The notes beneath the pieces are model-generated. The model made no database searches and was not told the DNA's origin. It saw nothing but the letters and a program-made list of their open reading frames with translations. From the NCBI GenBank assembly GCA_035293945.1, contig DATGLV010000011.1, forward strand, positions 372,001 through 436,000: 64,000 nt of DNA, written 5' to 3'. This document shows, piece after piece, positions 32,721 through 41,678 of the stretch (its first letter is position 1; each line of letters starts with the position of its first letter). The translations under genes were made by a program, and so were the position numbers. The DNA comes from VAZQ01 sp035293945 (GTDB taxonomy: Bacteria; Pseudomonadota; Alphaproteobacteria; Rhizobiales; Xanthobacteraceae).

Positions 32721-34553
32721 ATGGATCAGGCCGTGCTCGAGGACTACGCGCTGCTCGGTGACGGGGAATCAGCTGCGCTCGTCCGCAACACCGGCTCGAT
32801 CGACTGGATGTGCTGGCCGCGGTTTGATTCCGACGCTTGCTTTGCGGCCTTGCTCGGGAGCGAGGAGAACGGCCACTGGAGCATGTCCCCGAGCGAGGGG
32901 TGCGCGCGCATCAGGCGCGCCTATCGTCGTGACACGTTGATCCTGGAGACGGACTTTGTCGCGCCGGGCGGGACCGTTCGGGTGACCGACTTCATGCCGC
33001 TGCGCAAACGGACGCCGGCTTTGATCCGTGTGGCCAGCGGACTGGAAGGCTCGGTTGCCATGCGATCGGTGTTGAAGCTGCGCTTCGGCTATGGGGCTGT
33101 TCCGCCATGGGTAGAATGCAGCAAGCGCAGGGCGATCGCCACGGTGGGGCCCGACATGATGGTTTTGCATACGGATGCCCCGCTTGCGCGTCGCATGCAT
33201 GACATTTGTTCTGAATTCGTTGTCGAGCAGGGCGAACGCCGCGCATTCGTGCTGCAGCTCGCCTCCCCGACGGGTAGAATGCCGGGCCCGATTGACGTTG
33301 CACGTGCTCTAATCGATACTGAAAGCTTCTGGCATACCTGGATCCGCCAATTCGACCGGCCGACTAATTGGCCGGATGCGGTTCGGCGCTCTCTCATCGT
33401 GCTCAAGGCCATGATCAGCCGCACGACCGGCGGTATGGTCGCGGCGCCCACAACCTCGCTGCCGGAAGTGCCGGGCGGCGAGATGAATTGGGACTATCGC
33501 TATTGCTGGCTGCGAGATTCAAGCTTCGCGATCGCGACACTGCTGAGCGCCGGCTATCACCAAGAGGCTGCCGCGTGGCGCGACTGGGCGTTGCGCGCGA
33601 TCGCCGGCTCGCCCGAACATATACAGATCATGTATCGGTGCGACGGCGGCCGCTACCTGACGGAATGGAAGGTTCCCTGGCTCTCCGGCTACTCTTGGTC
33701 TGAACCGGTGCGGATCGGCAATGCCGCGGCGGGACAGAGACAGATCGATGCACTGGGCGACTTGGTGCATGTCCTCAACTTGGCGGCCGATGCAGGAATC
33801 GAGCTGGGCCGGCAAGGCAGGCTAGTCGAGCGCTCCATTCTGGAGCACCTTGAGACCGCTTGGCTGGAGGCAGGGCATGGGATCTGGGAGCAGCGGGGCC
33901 CGCCGCGACATTATGTCTATGGAAAGCTTATGGCCTGGGTTGCGGCCGATCGTTTCCTGCGCCGTTGCGCCCAGCAGCCGGAGGCCGATGCCGCTTTTGT
34001 CCAGCGTATGGAATCTCTGAAGGCAGAAATCCACCGGGACGTTTGCCGGCGCGGCTTCGACACGGGGATCAACGCCTTCATCGGATACTACGGCGGCCAG
34101 GAGCTCGACGCTTCGCTCCTCCTCATGCCCTTGGTCGATTTTCTGCCTGTCGAGGATGCTCGGGTCACCTCAACAATCCAGCGCATCGAGCACGATCTGA
34201 TGGAGGACGGTCTGCTCTATCGAACAACGCGGGCCCGCCGCGACCGTCAGGGAGCTTTTTTGGCCTGCAGCTGCTGGCTCGCCGACTGCCGGCGGATGCA
34301 GGGCCGCACCCCTGAAGCGAAAGCATTGCTGGACCGCGTGCTCGCCTTGCAGAATGACGTTGGCCTTCTTTCGGAAGAATACGACCTGAGGAGCCGGCGG
34401 TTGAGCGGCAATTTTCCCCAAGCCTTGAGCCACCTCACGGTCGTACGTACGGCACTCGGACTAGCGCAAGCGGATCCGCCACAAGATCGCGGCCGAATTT
34501 CAAGCAACCTCAAAGAGGGAGCGGGCGCGGCCGACCTGTGCCCATATGAGTAA
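32721..34553 (+). CDS. GH15 glucoamylase/trehalase-like glycoside hydrolase
   Basis: 610-residue intracellular hydrolase acting on alpha-glucosidic bonds such as those of trehalose or maltodextrin. An N-terminal beta-sandwich (EDYALLGDGESAALV, then SIDWMCWPRFDSDACF) precedes the (alpha/alpha)6 barrel. Catalytic regions: GGEMNWDYRYCWLRDSSFA and GLLSEEYD, where a glutamate acts as base. The frame is open upstream to ATG 32622, but family members start at this MDQ, and the stress-type promoter fits the shorter form. Its 3' end overlaps the SDR gene. Confidence 0.85.
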   Translation: MDQAVLEDYALLGDGESAALVRNTGSIDWMCWPRFDSDACFAALLGSEENGHWSMSPSEGCARIRRAYRRDTLILETDFVAPGGTVRVTDFMPLRKRTPALIRVASGLEGSVAMRSVLKLRFGYGAVPPWVECSKRRAIATVGPDMMVLHTDAPLARRMHDICSEFVVEQGERRAFVLQLASPTGRMPGPIDVARALIDTESFWHTWIRQFDRPTNWPDAVRRSLIVLKAMISRTTGGMVAAPTTSLPEVPGGEMNWDYRYCWLRDSSFAIATLLSAGYHQEAAAWRDWALRAIAGSPEHIQIMYRCDGGRYLTEWKVPWLSGYSWSEPVRIGNAAAGQRQIDALGDLVHVLNLAADAGIELGRQGRLVERSILEHLETAWLEAGHGIWEQRGPPRHYVYGKLMAWVAADRFLRRCAQQPEADAAFVQRMESLKAEIHRDVCRRGFDTGINAFIGYYGGQELDASLLLMPLVDFLPVEDARVTSTIQRIEHDLMEDGLLYRTTRARRDRQGAFLACSCWLADCRRMQGRTPEAKALLDRVLALQNDVGLLSEEYDLRSRRLSGNFPQALSHLTVVRTALGLAQADPPQDRGRISSNLKEGAGAADLCPYE

Positions 34554-35559
34554 GGTGCGCCAGCGCGGATTTCCCCGAACCGTCGTGATCACCGGCGCGT
34601 CGGCGGGCGTCGGGCGTGCAACCGCGATCGCATTCGCGCGACGCGGCTGGAATGTCGGATTGATCGCCCGCGGCAAGGAAGGGTTGGAAGGCGCGCGCAT
34701 GAACGTGCAGGCCGCCGGCGGGAGCGCGCTCACAATGCCGCTCGACGTAGCGGACGCGGACGCCGTGTCGCGGGCGGCCGACCGGGTTGTCGCGGAATGG
34801 GGCGGGATCGACGTCTGGATCAACAATGCGATGGCGACGATCTTTGCTCCGGTCACGGATATTCGGCCCGAGGAATTTCGCCGTGTGACCGAGGTCACCT
34901 ACCTAGGACAGGTCCACGGGACCCTCGCTGCACTGCGTCACATGCGGCCTCGCAATCAAGGAACCATAATCCAGGTTGGCTCGGCGCTGAGCTATCGTGC
35001 GATCCCGCTACAATCGGCCTATTGCGCTGCCAAGTTCGCGATTCGCGGCTTCACCGATTCTCTGCGCAGCGAGCTCAGGCACGAAAGAAGTCGTGTTCGC
35101 CTCACCATGGTGCAACTCCCGGCGGTCAACACTCCTCAATTCGACTGGGCCCGCAGCCGCCTGCCTACGGCACTACAGCCGCTGCCCCCGATCTACCAAC
35201 CAGAGGCAATCGCGGAACAGATTGTGCATGCCGCACACGACGCGCCGCGCGAGCTTTGGATCGGGCGACCGACCGTGAAGGCGATCATCGGGACCTTACT
35301 GCTGCCCCGGCTTGGGGACCGCCTGCTCGCCAGCAAAGGCTACGTGGGCCAGATGTCGGACGAGGCGGCACCACCGGGTCGGAAAGACAATCTCTTCGAG
35401 CCGGTCGCGATCGATGCCGGCGCGCGCGGCCGCTTTAAAGATCGTGCGCGCAACGAGGTGATCGGGTTCAATCCGATTCTGTTGCGTGCCGGCATTGCTG
35501 GCGGCCTGATCGCAGCGGGAGCGCTGGCAGCGGCATTTGCCGGTTGGCGTCGCGCCTAA
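34546..35559 (+). CDS. short-chain dehydrogenase/reductase with C-terminal membrane segment
   Basis: 337 residues. Cofactor motif TGASAGVGRATAIAFARRG, then NNAMATIF, and catalytic S and Y-x3-K in VGSALSYRAI and YCAAKFAIRGF. This is the classical NAD(P)-dependent SDR set. A hydrophobic C-terminal stretch (AGIAGGLIAAGALAAAFAGW) could anchor it in the membrane. Substrate unknown. It starts eight bases before the GH15 stop and is therefore part of the same transcript. Confidence 0.85.
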   Translation: MSKVRQRGFPRTVVITGASAGVGRATAIAFARRGWNVGLIARGKEGLEGARMNVQAAGGSALTMPLDVADADAVSRAADRVVAEWGGIDVWINNAMATIFAPVTDIRPEEFRRVTEVTYLGQVHGTLAALRHMRPRNQGTIIQVGSALSYRAIPLQSAYCAAKFAIRGFTDSLRSELRHERSRVRLTMVQLPAVNTPQFDWARSRLPTALQPLPPIYQPEAIAEQIVHAAHDAPRELWIGRPTVKAIIGTLLLPRLGDRLLASKGYVGQMSDEAAPPGRKDNLFEPVAIDAGARGRFKDRARNEVIGFNPILLRAGIAGGLIAAGALAAAFAGWRRA

Positions 35560-35656
35560 CGTCACTCCTGTCTCATCAGCGTCTGATCGACGCACAAGTG
35601 TTTAACTGGCCATCGTCGGCACTACGTCTCAGCTCGGACAGCAACGAGATTCTGCG

Positions 35657-35947
35657 ATGGCGAAGATAAAGCTTGTTCTGATGGCGCTTCTTTTGCTCCA
35701 AATCGCGCCTGCGGCCAATGCCGCAAGCAAGCGGCAGCACCATGCCACCGGCGCCTACTCGGCCTATGATTATGCTTCAGGGGCATCTTCTTCATCTTAC
35801 AATTATGCCAAGAAAGCGTTCGGCTGGAATGCAGGACTTTATCCTTTCAACGTGACACCGGACGAGCGTCCGACACCGCTCCGGAGCGACGGTGAATGCT
35901 GGGTGCCCACTAATTTGGGAAACCCGCAATGGGGGCCTTGCCCGTAG
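35657..35947 (+). CDS. small secreted protein of unknown function
   Basis: 96 residues. Signal peptide MAKIKLVLMALLLLQIAPAA cleaved near ANAASK. The mature peptide is rich in tyrosine, serine and alanine (GAYSAYDYASGASSSSYNYA) and ends with one cysteine pair (GECWVPTN and GPCP). No known domain. It stands alone 97 bases after the SDR gene. The repeats of Y, S and A hint at a surface or matrix-associated peptide, which is only a guess. Confidence 0.6.
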   Translation: MAKIKLVLMALLLLQIAPAANAASKRQHHATGAYSAYDYASGASSSSYNYAKKAFGWNAGLYPFNVTPDERPTPLRSDGECWVPTNLGNPQWGPCP

Positions 35948-36026
35948 GCGCTTGGTTCCTATCCGACTGCCAGCCGTCGCCCGACCGGCATAAAGGGGCG
36001 TAGGCAGCCGGGGAGTCTGCGCCGTG

Positions 36027-36053
36027 CGAACATTGTTCTCCTACGAACATTGT
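36027..36053. promoter_or_regulatory. direct repeat upstream of the molybdopterin oxidoreductase gene
   Basis: CGAACATTGT occurs twice with starts 17 bases apart, and the first copy overlaps a palindrome GAACATTGTTC. It lies about 120 bases before the ATG. It may be an operator for a tandem-binding regulator; the gap between GAAC cores (13) does not match the alphaproteobacterial LexA box. Confidence 0.3.
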
Positions 36054-36104
36054 CCGACGTCGACCGGCGACTGAAGGGGCTCGAGCTCGAACCCGTTCGT
36101 CGCG

Positions 36105-36129
36105 GGAACTCGAAAAAGCTCCGCGGATT
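36105..36129 (+). promoter_or_regulatory. weak EcfG-like site upstream of the molybdopterin oxidoreductase gene
   Basis: GGAAC, 16 bases, GATT; the -10 departs from CGTT at two positions. It is listed because the spacing equals that of the better sites, and the gene type (YdeP-like) is often stress-linked. Confidence 0.2.
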
Positions 36130-36171
36130 GTCCCAACGCAGTGTGGCTTTCTCATAGAAGGCGTCCCAGCC

Positions 36172-38484
36172 ATGGCCAGCCGGACAAAATTCATTCAATA
36201 CAAACATCCTGCCGGTGGCTGGGGATCCGTCCAATCACTGAGGCGTAGTCTCACGCAGGAGCGCGTCCCGCTCAGTGGCCCGCGGATCCTCATGCATCAG
36301 AACAGGCCGAACGGCTTTGCCTGCGTAAGCTGCTCGTGGGCAAAACCCGCTAAGCCGCATCCCTTTGAATTCTGCGAAGAGGGCGCCAAAGCGACGACCT
36401 GGGAGATTACGAGCCGTCGCTGCGGGCCGGACTTCTTTGCCCAACATACGGTCAGCGCGCTGGAATCCTGGAGCGACCATGCGCTCGAGGAGCAAGGGCG
36501 CCTCACCCACCCGCTGCGGTATGACCCCAGGAGCGATAAATACGTGCCCGTGACGTGGCAGACCGCAATCGCGGAAATCGCCTCCGAGATGAAGCGGTTC
36601 GATCCGAAGAGCGTCGTCTTCTACAGTTCGGGGCGCGCCTCGCTTGAAGCTTCTTACCTCTATGCTTTGTTCGCTCGGCTCTACGGCAACAACAATCTGC
36701 CCGACAGTTCAAACATGTGCCACGAGAGCACATCAGTCGGGTTGCCTCCGAGCATCGGCGTGCCGGTCGGCACCGTAACACTGCCGGACTTCGAGAAAAC
36801 GGATTGCTTGATCCTGATCGGTCACAATACCGGAACCAACGCGCCGCGGATGCTGCACTCCCTTCAAGACTGTGCCAAACGGGGAGTACCGATCATCATC
36901 TTCAATCCGCTTCGGGAGCGCGGATTTGAACGGTTCACCAATCCGCAAAACCCGATCGAAATGCTGTCCGGCAGATCAACGCCAATCAGCTCGCAGTATC
37001 ATCAGATTCGTGTCGGCGGCGACAAAGCGACCTTGATGGGCATGTGCAAGGCATTATTCGAGCTCGACGACGCGGCGAGAATGGAGCAGCACAAAGGAGT
37101 GCTCGATCGCGACTTCATCGCCGAGCACACCTCCGGGTTTGAGGAATTCGAGGCTTCCATGCGCGGGCATCCATGGCCCGAACTGGAGCATGCCTCAGGA
37201 CTCAGCCGCACCGCCATGGAGGCGGCGGCCGCCGTCTACTCCCGCGCAAATGCCTCGATCGTAGGATACGGCATGGGCCTCACCCAGCAGGTCGACGGGG
37301 TCGAGAACGTGCAGATGGTGGTCAATCTCCTCCTGATGCGCGGAAACATCGGAAGGCCGGGTGCCGGAGTCCTGCCGATACGCGGCCATTCAAATGTTCA
37401 GGGTCAGCGCACCGTCGGGATCACCGAGAAACCCGACCTCGTGCCGAACGACAAGCTGAAGGAGCTCTACGGCTTCGACACTCCAAAGGAGAAAGGTCTC
37501 AACTGTACTGAAATGGCCGAAGCGATTCTTAAGAGTGAGATCAATGCGGTCTTCCAGCTCGGTGGGAACTTGGTGCGATCGCTGCCGGACCACGATCGAC
37601 TGCTCCCCGCCTGGCGCCAGCTTCCGTTGACCGTCCAGATTGAGACCAAGTTGAACAAATCCTGTCTGGTACACGGCGATGCCTCTTACATTCTGCCTTG
37701 TCTTGGTCGGATTGAAATCGATCGACAAAATGGAAAGCCTCAGGCCGTCAGCGTAGAGGACAGCACCGCCTGCATACATGGCTCCCGCGGTTACGCGGAG
37801 CCGGCAAGTGCAGAACTGCGTTCCGAGCCATGGATCGTGGCCGCGCTCGCCAAGGCCGTGCTTCCGCCGAATCCGAAAGTCGATTGGGACGGCTGGGTTG
37901 CCGATTACAGTCGCATTCGTGATTCGATCGAGCTCACCTATCCGCAGATTTTCGAAGACTTCAACAAGCGGATGTGGCAGCCAGGGGGCTTCCATCGCCC
38001 CTTGGCAGCCTGTCATCGGGAGTGGAAAACCAAGACTGGAAAAGCCAACTTTATCGTCCCCGATTTGGTCGTCCCCAAGAGTGTCGCGGGCGACGCCCAG
38101 GTGAGCTCCCCGCGCAACGACATTTTCCAGCTCACCACCTTCCGAAGCCAGGGACAATTCAACACTACCGTATACTCCGATCGCGACCGTTTCCGCGGCG
38201 TGCACGGTACGCGCATGGTTGTATTCATCAACGAAAACGATGTCGCACGCCTTGGATTGCGCGAGGGCGATATCGTCAGTCTCAAGACTGCGATCGGCGA
38301 TGACGCATCTCGCCGCGTCGACGGCCTCATTGTGCACGCCTACAACATTCCGGAAGGATGTCTCGGTGGTTATTACCCGGAATGCAATCCTTTGATCCCG
38401 GTTTGGCACTACGCGAAAAACAGTTTCGTGCCGGGATCGAAAGGCATTCCGGTGCGCATCGAAAAGACCACCCCTGCGTCATGA
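36172..38484 (+). CDS. FdhF/YdeP-family molybdopterin oxidoreductase
   Basis: 770-residue cytoplasmic member of the formate-dehydrogenase-like group. The N-terminal FACVSCSWAKP and FEFCEEGAKA keep the reduced iron-sulfur cysteine set of YdeP proteins. NMCHESTSVGLP carries the cysteine likely to bind molybdenum. C-terminal cofactor region: FRSQGQFNTTVYSDRDRF. E. coli YdeP contributes to acid resistance, but its substrate is unknown and I cannot name one here. The promoter region holds a direct repeat and a weak EcfG-like site. Confidence 0.87.
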   Translation: MASRTKFIQYKHPAGGWGSVQSLRRSLTQERVPLSGPRILMHQNRPNGFACVSCSWAKPAKPHPFEFCEEGAKATTWEITSRRCGPDFFAQHTVSALESWSDHALEEQGRLTHPLRYDPRSDKYVPVTWQTAIAEIASEMKRFDPKSVVFYSSGRASLEASYLYALFARLYGNNNLPDSSNMCHESTSVGLPPSIGVPVGTVTLPDFEKTDCLILIGHNTGTNAPRMLHSLQDCAKRGVPIIIFNPLRERGFERFTNPQNPIEMLSGRSTPISSQYHQIRVGGDKATLMGMCKALFELDDAARMEQHKGVLDRDFIAEHTSGFEEFEASMRGHPWPELEHASGLSRTAMEAAAAVYSRANASIVGYGMGLTQQVDGVENVQMVVNLLLMRGNIGRPGAGVLPIRGHSNVQGQRTVGITEKPDLVPNDKLKELYGFDTPKEKGLNCTEMAEAILKSEINAVFQLGGNLVRSLPDHDRLLPAWRQLPLTVQIETKLNKSCLVHGDASYILPCLGRIEIDRQNGKPQAVSVEDSTACIHGSRGYAEPASAELRSEPWIVAALAKAVLPPNPKVDWDGWVADYSRIRDSIELTYPQIFEDFNKRMWQPGGFHRPLAACHREWKTKTGKANFIVPDLVVPKSVAGDAQVSSPRNDIFQLTTFRSQGQFNTTVYSDRDRFRGVHGTRMVVFINENDVARLGLREGDIVSLKTAIGDDASRRVDGLIVHAYNIPEGCLGGYYPECNPLIPVWHYAKNSFVPGSKGIPVRIEKTTPAS

Positions 38485-38589
38485 GCCACCTTGACCGGCG
38501 CCTTGAAATTGAAAATCCAACTTCGGGGGACGAAATAGCCCGCGGGTGCCTCATCGCCGCCCCTAGACGGAGCACAGAGAGAGAGAGCA

Positions 38590-39033
38590 TCACGCATTCG
38601 GTCGAATCAGCGCGAGGCCGCTCACGGGGTCCTTGATCTTGTGCAGGTGCGCAGGGCTCTCAGTCATGATCACTTCGAGAGTAGGCCTCACATGCCCTTC
38701 GACCAGGTGTCCGGCCATAGCCGTTCCATCACGTCTGCCGACCACGAGATGAACGTGTAGAGCGGCACTCCCCGCGGGATCTTGAGCGACGTCCCCGATC
38801 ATTGCCGCGACCTCGACCTGCTCGCGAACAGGATTCCGCAGGTAGTCTTTGCGATCCCAATCGAAATACCCGAGGATCACACTGCTGAACGCCCCGATGG
38901 CGGTAAATTGCGCCGCAAAAATGCGCTCTTCCGCCACGAACCGCCCAAGGCAATCCATGACTTCTTCCCCGGTTTCCAGCACCACCGCGTAGGTACGCTG
39001 CCCGGCGCTTTCATGTAGGCGTGTGCGCTGCAT
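38590..39033 (-). CDS. PCC (DUF296) domain protein
   Basis: 147-residue single-domain protein of the PCC/DUF296 fold, known from plant AT-hook factors and stand-alone in bacteria, where it forms trimers of unknown function. Typical features: QFTAIGAFSSVILGYFDWDR, ALHVHLVVGRRDGTAMAGHL and TLEVIMTE; the three histidines in the middle could bind metal. A perfect EcfG-type promoter lies 38 bases upstream, so it is probably a general-stress protein. It diverges from the ThDP enzyme gene. Confidence 0.82.
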   Translation of the reverse strand: MQRTRLHESAGQRTYAVVLETGEEVMDCLGRFVAEERIFAAQFTAIGAFSSVILGYFDWDRKDYLRNPVREQVEVAAMIGDVAQDPAGSAALHVHLVVGRRDGTAMAGHLVEGHVRPTLEVIMTESPAHLHKIKDPVSGLALIRPNA

Positions 39034-39070
39034 CCTGCGCCTCTGGCCCTATGGCTTGTTTCAAAAGAGC

Positions 39071-39095
39071 AACGAGATCATTGGGTAACGGTTCC
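39071..39095 (-). promoter_or_regulatory. perfect EcfG-type promoter for the PCC-domain gene
   Basis: On the minus strand GGAAC (39095-39091), 16 bases, CGTT (39074-39071). It matches the alphaproteobacterial general-stress consensus at every position and lies 37 bases from the start codon. Confidence 0.7.
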
Positions 39096-39114
39096 GTGAG
39101 ACGGCATAGTGCGA

Positions 39115-39139
39115 GGAACTTTCGCGTGCGGGGTCCATT
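39115..39139 (+). promoter_or_regulatory. candidate EcfG-type promoter for the ThDP-enzyme gene
   Basis: GGAAC, 16 bases, CATT, 35 bases before the ATG. It faces away from the perfect site on the other strand, giving a divergent stress-promoter pair with 19 bases between the two -35 elements. Confidence 0.4.
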
Positions 39140-39174
39140 AGCCAGACGTCATTTCCTACGCAGGCATAAGCGCT

Positions 39175-40932
39175 ATGGCCTCTCGTACCGCATCTGTTGC
39201 TCTTGTTGAGACGCTGATCGATTGGGGCGTCGATACGGTTTTCGGCCTTCCGGGTGACGGCATCAACGGCGTGATTGAGGCGTTGCGCACCCACAAGGAT
39301 CGAATCCGGTTCATTCAAGTTCGGCATGAGGAAGCGGCGGCGTTCAACGCTTGCGCCTACGCCAAATGGACCGGTCGGCTGGGCGTCTGCGTCGCCACCT
39401 CCGGACCCGGCGGCATTCACCTCCTCAATGGGCTCTATGACGCCAAGCTCGACGGTCAACCGGTCCTGGCGATCACCGGTCTCCAATTCCACGACTTGCT
39501 CGAGACGTTCACGCAGCAGGACGTGGAGCTCGACAAGCTCTTCATGGATGTCTGCGTCTACAACGCGCGCGTAATGGGCGCGAGCCACGTCGAGAATGTC
39601 GTCGAGCTCGCCTGCCGTACTGCGCTCGCCTACCGGGGCGTTGCACACGTGACGATCCCGGTAGACATGCAGTCGGCTGAAGTCGGCTCCGACAAACGAT
39701 CCGAGCGCAACATCGCTGGCCATGTCTCGGCGGTGATGGGGTCATCAAGCCGCGTCCCCAGCGAAGATGAACTATCACGCGCGGCCGATGTTCTGAATTC
39801 CGGAAGCAAGACTGTCATCATGGCCGGTCGCGGCGCAATCGGTGCGGGGCGCGAGCTGATCGCGACTGCCGAGCGGCTTGCGGCGCCCATAGTCAAGCCC
39901 CTGCTCGGAAAGGCGGCCGTTCCCGATGACAGCCCCTATTGCTTGGGCGGAGTAGGTCTCTTGGGCACCAAGCCAGCGCAACAGGCTCTGGAGAATTGTG
40001 ATTCGCTGCTGATCGTCGGCAGCACGTTCCCCTACATCGAGTTCTATCCCAAGCCGGGCAGCGCAAAAGCGGTTCAGATTGAGCTCGACCCCAAGCGGAT
40101 CGGCCTTCGCTATCCGATCAGTGCCGGTTTGGTCGGAGACGCTGCGGTGATATTGCGCGCGCTCATTCCTAGCCTTCGCCATCGCCAAGACCGGTCGTTC
40201 CTCGACAAGGCGCAATCCGGTATGCGGGAATGGACCGAGCTGATGAACGAGCGAGGTACGCGCAAAGATAAACCTATGAAACCGCAGGTCGTCGCGCACG
40301 AGCTCAACAAGCTCCTATCCGACGACGCAATCGTGGCAACCGATTCCGGAACCATCACGACTTGGATTGCGCGCCATCTGACGATTCGCGGCGACATGAT
40401 GTTTTCCTGCTCCGGCAATCTGGCCACCATGGCCTGCGGCCTCCCCTACGCGGTCGCTGCGGCTGTCGCCTATCCGGGCCGCCAAGTCGTTGCCTTCGTC
40501 GGCGACGGCGGGTTGACCATGCTGATCGGCGAGCTTGCGACCTGCGTGAAATACGGGCTCGACGTCAAGGTGGTGGTCATCAAGAATAATTCGCTCGGCC
40601 AGATCAAATGGGAGCAGATGGTATTTCTGGGGAACCCGGAATATGTCTGCGACCTGCAGCCCATAGACTTTGCCGCCATCGCGCGGGGCTTTGGCATTCA
40701 CGCTTTTTCGGTGGATGATCCCGCACATTGCGGGGAAGTTCTGCGGGAAGCGCTGGCCACGCCGGGGCCCGCGCTGGTCGAGGCGATCGTCGATCCAAAT
40801 GAACCCCCCATGCCCCCTATGGTGACCCTCAAGCAGACGGCGCATCTGGCAGAATCGCTGGCGCGAGGCACCCCGGCGGCTAGCAAGATCGCTCTGACCA
40901 TCGCGTCGGATACCGTGCGCGAAATCATTTGA
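39175..40932 (+). CDS. thiamine-diphosphate enzyme, pyruvate oxidase/acetolactate synthase-like
   Basis: 585 residues. The cofactor-activating glutamate lies in VRHEEAAAFNACAYAKWTGR (about residue 46). The ThDP motif is FVGDGGLTMLIGE, with NNSLGQIKWEQ at the end. The middle FAD/ADP-binding-like domain is present. The arrangement matches non-decarboxylating or oxidase members such as PoxB-type pyruvate oxidase; substrate specificity is not readable. Preceded by a candidate stress promoter. Confidence 0.85.
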   Translation: MASRTASVALVETLIDWGVDTVFGLPGDGINGVIEALRTHKDRIRFIQVRHEEAAAFNACAYAKWTGRLGVCVATSGPGGIHLLNGLYDAKLDGQPVLAITGLQFHDLLETFTQQDVELDKLFMDVCVYNARVMGASHVENVVELACRTALAYRGVAHVTIPVDMQSAEVGSDKRSERNIAGHVSAVMGSSSRVPSEDELSRAADVLNSGSKTVIMAGRGAIGAGRELIATAERLAAPIVKPLLGKAAVPDDSPYCLGGVGLLGTKPAQQALENCDSLLIVGSTFPYIEFYPKPGSAKAVQIELDPKRIGLRYPISAGLVGDAAVILRALIPSLRHRQDRSFLDKAQSGMREWTELMNERGTRKDKPMKPQVVAHELNKLLSDDAIVATDSGTITTWIARHLTIRGDMMFSCSGNLATMACGLPYAVAAAVAYPGRQVVAFVGDGGLTMLIGELATCVKYGLDVKVVVIKNNSLGQIKWEQMVFLGNPEYVCDLQPIDFAAIARGFGIHAFSVDDPAHCGEVLREALATPGPALVEAIVDPNEPPMPPMVTLKQTAHLAESLARGTPAASKIALTIASDTVREII

Positions 40933-41064
40933 CGGTCAAAAAGCTCTGGCCGACTTTCGAGGATTTGGCCCCGATTGCGGCTCTGGGACCGGCACTCGGC
41001 GGTCGCGGATCTCAGCCCCGAATTCGGACGCCGATGGGCTGATGACGGTAGCGCAGCCCCAAGG

Positions 41065-41089
41065 GAACTAATCTGCACAGGCCGAGTTG
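41065..41089 (+). promoter_or_regulatory. candidate EcfG-type promoter for the greA-like gene
   Basis: GGAAC, 16 bases, AGTT, 40 bases before the ATG. It has the same spacing as the perfect sites and only the first -10 base differs. Confidence 0.4.
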
Positions 41090-41129
41090 GACGACATCGA
41101 AAAGATGAAAAGATATTGAGTACAAAGCC

Positions 41130-41606
41130 ATGAAATCGATCCCGATAACCACCCGCGGATACGCGGCCCTAAAGCAAGAGCTTGAGCATAAGCTCAAGGT
41201 GGAACGGCCGCGCTTGGTTGAGCAAGTCGCAGTCGCCCGCAGAGTCGAATCAAATCCGCTGGAAAGCGCAGAGCTCCAATCCGCTCTCGATGCTCAAAAG
41301 GACAATGAGACCCGCATCGCCGAGCTCGAGGACCAACTCGCCCGCGCCGAAGTCATCGATCCGGCGCGACTCTCGGGCAGCACGATAAAGTTCGGTGCTA
41401 CGGTCATGCTCGTCGACGCGGACACCGGGGAGAAGAAGGCTTTTCAGATCGTCGGCGAGCCGGAAGCCGACCTTCGGGCGGGAAAGATCTCGTGCCGCTC
41501 TCCCATCGGACGCTCTCTCATTGGACAAGAGAAGGGTACCAGCGTCGAGGTCATCACACCGAAAGGGCCAAAGACCTACGAAGTCAAGCAACTGCGCTGG
41601 CGGTGA
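41130..41606 (+). CDS. GreA/GreB-family transcription factor with altered coiled-coil tip
   Basis: 158 residues: an N-terminal coiled coil (about residues 10-80) and a C-terminal FKBP-like domain (GATVMLVDADTGEKKAF, then SPIGRSLIGQEKGTSVEVIT), the full Gre layout. In E. coli GreA the coil tip carries D41 and E44, which reach into the polymerase channel and promote transcript cleavage. Aligned at the following A-E pair, this protein has N42 and E45 in ESNPLESAEL, with a proline between. Cleavage stimulation may be reduced, making it a Gre paralogue rather than the housekeeping factor. Confidence 0.85.
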   Translation: MKSIPITTRGYAALKQELEHKLKVERPRLVEQVAVARRVESNPLESAELQSALDAQKDNETRIAELEDQLARAEVIDPARLSGSTIKFGATVMLVDADTGEKKAFQIVGEPEADLRAGKISCRSPIGRSLIGQEKGTSVEVITPKGPKTYEVKQLRWR

Positions 41607-41678
41607 CAAGGCCCTTGCCTTTGCCGTGCGCAATTCCGCCGCTCGGAAACGGTCGCGGGTCGCTCTCGCGGCTGCAGG

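Noticed and set aside
36027..36053. alphaproteobacterial LexA box (GAAC-N7-GAAC)
   Set aside because: The two GAAC cores are 13 bases apart, not seven.
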